Shown: positions 1 to 9,000 of the stretch, in pieces
Layout: each line of letters begins with the position of its first letter
How positions within the stretch are numbered: position 1 is the stretch's first letter
Program-made: the position numbers and the translations under genes
NCBI GenBank assembly: GCA_903927685.1
Contig: CAIYOB010001649.1
Location: forward strand, 1-10,513
From: an uncultured Planctomycetaceae bacterium
GTDB taxonomy: Bacteria; Planctomycetota; Planctomycetia; Pirellulales; Pirellulaceae
Length of the DNA: 10,513 bases
Direction of reading: 5' to 3'
Notes under the pieces: generated by a model
What the model was told of the DNA's origin: nothing
Databases searched by the model: none
Seen by the model: the letters and a program-made list of their open reading frames with translations, nothing else

Positions 1-3000
1 CGCTGCAGTTCCGCGTGCCCGCGCCCGGTGGCAGCGCCGGCGGCGTCGTCGACCAAGAGACGTTCACGATCAGCGACCTGGTCAGCGGCACGGACTACGT
101 CTTCGAGTTCGACAACAACGGCGTCGTCGCTCCCGGGCACTTCGCCGTTCCGTTCCAGTACACGGACTCCCAGAACACCGTAGCGCGAGCGATCGTGGCG
201 GCGGTGGCCAGTCGGATCTCGGGCCTGTCGCCCGTCAACCAAGGCGGCGGCGTGGTGGATTTGGGCGGCGATCCGTTGGAGTTCGCCCTGGTCTTTGAGG
301 CCGGGTTGCCGCTGGTGGCGACCGGGATGCGGGGAGCGCAGACGCCGCATGTGCAGGTACTGTTCTCCCCCAGTGACGACTTCACCTCGCACGACGTGGC
401 CACGGCGATCGTGACCTCGATCAACGGCACCCTGAACCTGGATATCCAAGCCAGCGCCGGGGCGGCCCAGACGGCCGACCAGCGGCGTGTCGAGTTGACC
501 CACACCTCGGCCTTCCCCTGGGACATCCAGTTCACGTCCAACGTGGGCACGACCCTGACACTGGATGCCCGGCAGGACGTCATCAAGCAGGACGAGGATC
601 TGCTGCGGATCATCGGGCAGAGCGTCGTCGATCCGGGCCCGCTGGGCTACGACGCCGTGCACCCGGACGACATCGCCACGATCGACCCGAACACGCACCT
701 GCCAGGGGATGCCTTCAGCGGCTTCAACTCGGCGGCGCGAGGCCAGGACAACGTCTATGAGGGTCTGTACCTGGACGATTTCATCATCGGGTTTGCCGAA
801 CGGGGCGAACGGGTGGCCAATGGCATCCCCAGTGTCAACTCCGACTTTGTGGTCAACCCCGACGGCGGGCCGGGAACGGAAGGCGAGTACCAACTCGAAA
901 TCCGGCGCGGGCCGGATTCCACTTCGCCGCTGCTCCGCAGCTTTGACACCAACGACCGGATGGGCACCGGCCAGACGCTGATCGTCCAGCGCGGCCTGGA
1001 CATCGCGGATGGGCAGACCTTTACGCTCAGCGACGGCGTCCGCCACGTGGTGTTCGAGTACCTGGACACGACGATTCCGGACAATCAACCCGAACCGGGC
1101 CGGCTGGGCATCCCATTCACTCCCGCCGAGCAGGATTATGTGATCGCCCAACGCGTCCGGGATGCGATCAACGGCCCCGACGCCCAGGCGGTCCTGGACG
1201 TGACAGCCTCGATCTCCGATGGGACGCTGGTCGGGCAAGGCACGCCGATGTACAGCACCAATTCCCGGGTGAATCTGTTCGGACCGGTGACGCTGCTTGT
1301 GCACGCCACCGACGTGGCGGAGGTCAACGACTCCTTTGCCACGGCGACGCCGACGGGCATCGTCGGCCTCGATTCGCCGTCCTACCTGGGCCAGGGTGAG
1401 ATCGGCGACAACGAGAACTTCCCCTTGAAGCGCGGCTTCGACGTGGATCTGTACCGGGTCGACTTGACCGCGCGGGAAACGTTGCGGATCGACATCGACG
1501 CGTTTGAGATCGGCTCGAACCTGGACGCGTACGTGCGAATTTTCGACGAGGCCGGCAACGAGGTCGCGGTCAGCGACGACAGCCGCGGGCCGCTCGAGTA
1601 TGCCCGCCGCGATCCGTTCCTGGAGTTCGTTCCGGTCGCGTCCGGCACGTACTACATCGGCGTCAGCGGCGTCAATTACCGCAACGGCAAGTACAACGCG
1701 GACGACAACATCGAGTACGATCCGACGGAGCCGGGCAGCGGCGTCGAGAGCGGCACGACCGGCTTCTACCAGATCGAGATCTCGTTCGGCCGGGCGACGC
1801 AGGCCGACTACATCCTGTTCGACGAGCAGGGCGATTCCAACCTGTTCCGCGATCAAGGCCAGGTGCTGATCTTTGGGAACACCATCACCGATTCGTCGGG
1901 GTACGGCATCACTTCCACCGCCGGAACGCGGGAAGGCCAGGAAGGCGACATTCCGCGGATGGGGCCGGTCCGGATGACGCCCAAGCTGAACACCGAGGAT
2001 CTGGTCCCCGGCGTGGTGATCTCCAACAACGTCTTGGCCTACAACCAGCAGGGCGGCATCCTGTTTGCAGGCGACCCCAACACGGGGACGCAGCAGACTG
2101 CGGCCGTGCCCTTCGGCCGGATCGTGAACAATACGATCTACGGCGGCGTGCAGCCGAATCCGGTGTCGACGGCCGTGGATGTGGTGTTCATGGTCGCCAC
2201 CTCGGCAGGGATGGCGAACGATATCGTGGAATTGCGGAACCAGTTGCCGGCCCTGGATACCCAGATGCGGGCGGCCAACTTGGACGTTCAGTACGGGCTG
2301 GTCACTTTCCCCGACAGCAATCCGAACAGCGGCGCGGAACAGATCCAGGATCTGGTCTCGTACGCGACCTTCACGGCCGCGGGCAGCCCGTTCAACACCT
2401 TTGCGACCGCCGGGTCGACTGAGTACGGCAGTCTGGCGGTCTTGGAAGCCCTGAACGCGACGGAGCCGGCGACGACGTTCTCGTATCGCCTGGGCGCGAA
2501 CATCCTGGTCATCATGGTGACGGACGAGGACGACGACAGTCTGACCACCGACATCGCGGCGGCCCAGACGGCCCTGCAGACCTCGCAGGCCACGTTCTTC
2601 GGCATCACCCAGGATCCCAATTCGCCCTACGCCGGCAACACGGCGCAGACGTACGGCGAGTTCGCCCGGCAGTCCGGCGGGGCGCTGTTCAGCATCAGCG
2701 CCTTCCGGCAGAGCCCCAGCACGTTCTTCAATGCGTTCTCCCAGGCCATCGTCGGTACGCTCAGCGGCGGTTTGGGCGTCGGCATCGCGGTCCAGGACAA
2801 CGCCAGCCCGACGGTCCTGAACAACATCGTCGCGGGCCTGAACGTCGGGGTCAGTGTGGACTTCAGTTCCGAGCAGGCGGGCACCGTCGTGGGCGGCACC
2901 TTGTATCAGGGGAACCAGGCGAACCTGAACGCCACGTTCCTGAACGAGGACTTCAGCCTGACGCTGAGCACCGCGGATCCGCTGTTCCGGGATGCGGCAA

Positions 3001-6000
3001 ACCGCAACTTCTACCTGGCCCCGCTGTCGCCAGCCATCGACAGTTCGGTGGGCTCGTTGCTGGAGCGGTTCGACATCGAACAGGTCAAGAACATTTTGGG
3101 CATTTCGGACTCGCCGATCCTGGCGCCGGCCACCGATCTGACCGGCCAGTTGCGCGTGGACGATCCGGATGTCGAGACGCCCGCGGGCTTTGGCGAAAAC
3201 GTGTTCGTGGATCGCGGCGGCCTGGACCGGTCGGACTTTGTGGGCCCGACCGCGACGTCGGTCAGCCCGCGTGACAACGACGCGGACGGCTTGGACCAGA
3301 ACCCGGCGACGACAGTCCTGGAATTCGACGCTTCCGCAGCCTATTCCAGCTTCCGCATCCGGTTGCTCGACGGCGTGCCGCCGGCCGACCCGAACCTGGG
3401 TTCGGGCATCGAAGACAGCACGATCGTCACCAGCAACGTGATTCTGAAACGGGATGGCGTACCGCTGGTGGACGGCATCGATTACTCGTTCAGCTACAAC
3501 AGCACCAGCGACACGATCGTGCTGACGCCGCTCTCGGGGATCTGGCAGCGAGACCGCGTGTACACGGTCGAGATCAACAATACGGACCACTTCCGGGTCG
3601 TGGCCAAGTCCGGGCCGGACTTGAGCGACGGGGACGCCTTTGTCGTCCTGGACCGCACCGGCCGCAGCGAGACCTTCGAGATCGACAGCGGCTACACGCT
3701 CAGCGTGCCGCAGACCTTGACGCTGGTCGTTCCAGAAGCCGGCGGCTCGCTGGGCGGGATCGCCGATGGCGCCTCGTTCACCGTGCGGCGGAGCACTCCC
3801 GGGACGCCGGTCAAGACGGCTGTCTTTGAGTTCGACAGCAACGGCGTCTGGACGGACAACAACCTGGACCGGATCCCGGACAACTACCTGATCTCGTTCA
3901 ACGTGGCCAGCACGCCCGAGCAGATTGCCGAGGCGATGGTCACCCAACTGGTCTTTGCCGACATCGGCCTGAGCCCGCGGCATATCGGCGACGGCGTGGT
4001 GCACCTGGGCGCCGGCGATTACCATCGGGTCGACAAGAATCGGGCTCCGACGCTGACCTTGCTGCCGACCTCGGCGGCCCAGTCCGGGCAAGCCCAGGGC
4101 TTGGCGGACGGGGACAGCTTCTACGTGGACGACGGCTCGAAGATCGTGACCTTCGAGTTTGACAACAACGGCCAGCGGATCGACGCCAATGCGGACGGCG
4201 TGGCGGACAACCCGGGCGCGACGCTGATCGCGTTTAGCGCCGCGGACACGAACGCCGAGATCGCTGCCCGGATTGGCGCCCAGATCGAATTGGCCAAGCT
4301 CGGCCTGGATGCGGTGCCGATCGGCGATGGGCGCGTGCACTTGGGCGGCGTGCCGTACGTGCATATCGTGGACGCTTCGCGCAGCCGGCTGACGCTGGTC
4401 GGCCAACCCGGCGTCAGTCCCGCCTTCGGGCTGCGGATTCCCACCCGGGCCGGCGCCCCGCGGTTGTTCGACGACGGCAGCGGGACGGCGTACCTGAAGG
4501 ACGGCGACAAGTTCACGATCAACGACGGCCAGCGGACCGTGACGTTCGAGTTGGACGACCTGGACGCCGCCGTCGGCGGCGGCCTGACCACGGCGCCGAA
4601 TATCGTCGTTGCCTACAACAGCTCGCGGTATGGCCTGCGGATCCCGACCAACGCCAGCGGCACCCCGCGCGTGACCAACGACGGATCGGGCAACCCGTTC
4701 CTGGCCGATGGCCAGACCTTTGCCATTACCGACGGCACGCGGACGGTGACCTTCGAACTGGATGACATCGCCCGCAGCCCCGGAGTGTTCGGCGCCAACG
4801 TGCGGATCCAGTACCGCAGCGACACCAGCACGACCAACGACATTGCGGCGGCCATCGTCGCGGCGATCAAGACCACGGCCCTGCAGGGATTGGCTCCTAC
4901 GAATCAAGGGAGCGGAATCGTGTTGCTGGGCGAACCGTTGGACGGCACCTCGGCGCACAGTGTGGACATCAGCAAGACGGGGCTGCGGACCGTCGGCCAG
5001 CCCGGAGTGGAATCCGCCACCCTGGACAACCTGGCCAACGTGATCGTAGCCGCCATCCAGACCGCGCCGCTGTCCGGACTCAAGCCCGTCAATGCAGGTT
5101 TGGGCGTCGTTCTGTTGGGTGAAGCGACCGACGGCACCTCGCGGCACACCTTGGACGTGTCCCAGTCGGGGCTGACCAAGTTGGGCGCCGCCGGCGTGGC
5201 GGCGGCGATCCCCGTGCCTGTCAAGCTGTACACCGAGGACTTTACCCGACCGCTCGACGAGCAACTGGTACCCTTCGACGGGACGCAAGTCGCCGTCGCG
5301 GTCATCAAGGCCATCAACGGCAGCGGACTGGAAGTCACGGCGCTGCCAGCCGGCGGCGACGTGGTCCTGGTCCAGGAAGCGCTGCAGCTGACCGAACTCG
5401 ATCCCGTGTTCGTCAGCAGCGAGCGGCGGTTGGGTGTCGAGGACCGGGCCGGCAATCCGCTGAAGGCCAACCTGCTGTCCGGCGACACGCAAACGACCAT
5501 CATCCTGGGCAACGCCAATCTGGACTTCGGTGATTCGCCACAGACGGCCGGCGGCCACTATCCGACGGACCTCGGGTTGAATGGGGCGGTGCACATGGTG
5601 ACCGAGCCGCCGTTGTACCTGGGCCAGCGAGTGGATGCAGAAAGCGACGGCCAGATCTCGGCGGGCGTCGATGGCGACGACCTGGATTCCAACGGCTTTG
5701 CGATTGACGTTTCGGGCGTCCTGAACGTCAGTGCGAGCGCCGCCCAGACCCCCGCGATCCTGCAGTTGCCGCAGCCCTTGACCTTGCTGATCAGCGACGG
5801 CGCGACGCTGAGCGACGGAGCGATCTTCCAGGTCACCAATAACAGCCTGACGGTGGCCTACGAGTATGACAGCAACAACTCGCTGGTCGCTCCCGGCTCG
5901 ACCCGGATTCCCTTTGCCGTGACGGACACCCTGGACGACATCGCTGCTGCGACGGTCTCGGTGCTGTCGGCGAACACCGCCTTGGGCCTGTCGCCGTCCC

Positions 6001-9000
6001 AGGCCGGCGACAACGCCGTGCACCTGGGCGCGGACGGCTTGAGCGTCCTGCCCGGCCGTGGATTGAGTTCCGCGGGTCTGGCCAATCCCATCACCGACGG
6101 CGAGAAGTTCACCATCGACGTGCCCGGCGCCGGCGGCCCGACGCGCTATACGTTCGAGTTCGACAACCGCTCCCTGAACAACGGCGTCACGCGCGGCAAC
6201 CTCCCCGTGGTATTCGACAAGAGCACCACGCAGGACGGCTACGTCGCAGCGGTGCGGGCCGCGATCCTGAGCGCCCGGCTGGGAATCGGGGCCACGGATC
6301 TGGGGACGGGCCGGTTGGAACTGAACGGAGACGACGATGACGGCGTCGTGATGGGGGCGTTCAACCGGTACACCGTCACCGAAGTCATCGTGACGGCCTC
6401 GGCCGACGGCCTGCTAGACGGCTGGATCGACTTCAACATCGACGGGGACTTTGACGACGACGGTGAGCAGATCTTCGCCAGCCGGCAGCTGAAAGCCGGC
6501 CAGAACACATTCGAGGTCCAGGCTCCGGCCGATGTGGTCGATGGCCAGTCCGTGGGACGCTTCCGCTTCAGCAGCCTCGGCGGCCTCCGGCCCACGGGCT
6601 TGGCTCCGGATGGGGAAGTGGAAGACTATGTCGTCAATATTCTGGCGGGCACTCCGCCGGTGGCCCGCCCCGATAGCTACGGGGCCAGCGAAGACGAAAC
6701 CGGGACCTCGCTGCTAGGCAGTGTGCTGGCCAACGACTCGACGTCGGGCGGAGCGCTCAGCGTCCCGAGTTATCAGAACGTGACGGCCCTGGGGGCCACG
6801 ATCACGATGAACTCCAATGGGACGTTCCGGTACGACGCCCGGGCCGCGACGGCCTTGCAGGCCCTGGATGAAGGCCAATCGCTGACGGATACGTTCACGT
6901 ACCGCGCGTCGGATGGCACGTTCCTGTCTTCGGCCGCGACGGTGACGATCACCGTTCAGGGACGCAACGACGCCCCCGCCGCCGTGACCGACCTGCAGTT
7001 CACCGACCAGAACAAGACGATCGACATCAATGTCGTGGGCAACGACAGCGATCCGGAAAAGCACTCCCTGACCGTGACCGCCGTCAGCGGCGGAACGGGC
7101 TTGGCCACGATCGATGCGGCCCGCAACCTGGTCGTGTACAACCCGAACGGCAAGTTCACGCACTTGAACACGGGCCAGTCGGCAACGGACACGTTCACGT
7201 ACCTGGTGTCAGACGGTCGCGGAGGTGTGGCGACGGGCACCGTCACGGTTACCGTGTTCGGCTTGAACGATCCGCCCGTGGCCGTAACGGACCAGAGCCC
7301 GGTCGCACAGACCACCGAACAGGCGACGGTCACGATTCCCGTGCTGGCCAATGACCTCGATCCCGAGGGCACCAAGCTAACCGTCACGGCGGTGCAGCTG
7401 ACGGGGACCAAAGGCACTGCGTCGATTAACAACCTCGGCTCGTTCGACAACACCATCACCTACAACCCGAACGGCAAGTTCGAGTCGTTGGGAGTGGGCC
7501 AGACGGCCACGGATACGTTCCGCTATGTGGTCAAGGACGAGGACGGGTACACGTCGGTCGGTACGGTCACGGTGACTATCACCGGCCTGAACGACGCGCC
7601 GACCGCCGTGAACGACTCGAACGCCCGCGTGGCGCGCAACGCCACGGTCGCGATCAGCGTGCTGAACAACGACTCGGATATCGACAGCGATCCGCTCCAG
7701 GTCACGGCGGTCAACCTGGTTACGCTCGGCACCCGCGGCACCGCCGTCATCAACGCGAACAACACGATTACCTACAACCCGAACGGCCAGTTCAACTACC
7801 TGAAGATCGGCCAGGAGGCAACGGACCGCTTTACGTACACCATCGGCGACGGCCGCGGCGGCACGGCGACGGCGGTGGTCACGGTCACGGTTTTCGGGGC
7901 CAGCGATCCGCCGGTGGCCGTCAACGACCAGGCCACGACCACCGAGGACGAATCGGTGATCGTCGACGTGTTGTTCAACGACACCGACGACTTCGGTCCC
8001 AAGACAGTCGTCTCCGTGGATGCCACCGGCCTGCAGGGCAGCGTGCTGATCAACCCGCTGAACCAGGCCAACAACCAGGTGATCTACAGCCCGGACGGCC
8101 GGTTCGACACCCTGCGGGCGGGCGAGACAGCGACCGAGACATTCCTGTATACGGTCAGCGACGGGGTGGGCTCGTCGGTCGGCACCGTGACGGTGACGGT
8201 GACCGGCGTCAACGACGCGCCGATCGCCAACATCGACCCGAACGGCTACACGGCCGTTCGCGGCGGCGTGCTGAGTGTCAACGATACGAACGGCTCGACG
8301 CCCACTCCGGGCGACGATGGCGTGTTGCGGAACGACACCGACGCCGAAGGCGACGCCTTGCGAGCGGTCGTCGTGACCCGTCCCCAGTACGCCACGGCTG
8401 GCGGCTTTACGCTGAACGCGGACGGCACCTTCATCTACCGACACAACGGTGGTCCGTCGTCCTTCGACACGTTTACCTACCAGGCCGTAGACGCCCTTGG
8501 CGCGGTCAGCCAGCAGATCGTTACGGTGGTGATCAGCATCGTCGATTCGGCGCCGGCCGACTGGCAGAACCCGCTGCTGCGGTACGATGTCAATAACGAC
8601 GGCGCGGTGTCGCCGATCGACGTGCTGCTGCTGATCAACTACATCAACTCGCAGTCCTCCCCGCCTCCGGCTTTGCCGTCGCCCCGCCCCGTGGGCGCTC
8701 CGTTCTACGACGTGAACGGCGACGGGACGGCCACCGCCCAGGACGTATTGCTGGTGATCAACGAGATCAACCGGCTGAATTCGCCGTCCGGCGGCGAAGG
8801 CGAGGGAGTCCTTGTCGAGATGGATGCGGAGTCGGGGCTCAAGACGGCATCGCTGCTGGCTGCGGCATCAGCCGCGACGCCGTGGGGCGAACTGGTGACG
8901 CCGCTGATGCCGGACTTGGCGCCCGCGCTGGAAACGCCGCGCGGCGCTGGCCGCGGGGCGGCAGAGCGAGCCACACCGGCGCGGGAGCGGGCCAGCATCA

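Noticed and set aside
15..17. GTG as the start codon of the giant gene
   Set aside because: The frame is open upstream to the window edge, no ribosome binding site or signal peptide follows, and the sequence enters in the middle of a domain.
4904..5518. A 204-codon minus-strand frame opposite the F-E-F-D array
   Set aside because: It is Ser/Thr/Pro-rich without domains and mirrors the codon bias of the plus-strand gene.
7377..8444. A 355-codon open frame on the minus strand opposite the cadherin-like repeats
   Set aside because: It lies wholly antisense to a clear multi-domain coding region, its product is biased to Arg, Val, Asp and His with no recognisable domain, and GC-rich coding DNA with repeats commonly leaves such a frame open.
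6660..8549. CRISPR array or DNA-level repeat element
   Set aside because: The repetition is at protein level with period about 310 bases, diverged at nucleotide level, and fully in frame.
8568..8783. Evidence for a cellulosome
   Set aside because: A dockerin alone is not enough: no cohesin, scaffoldin or glycoside hydrolase domain is visible, and planctomycete proteins often carry dockerins without cellulosomes.
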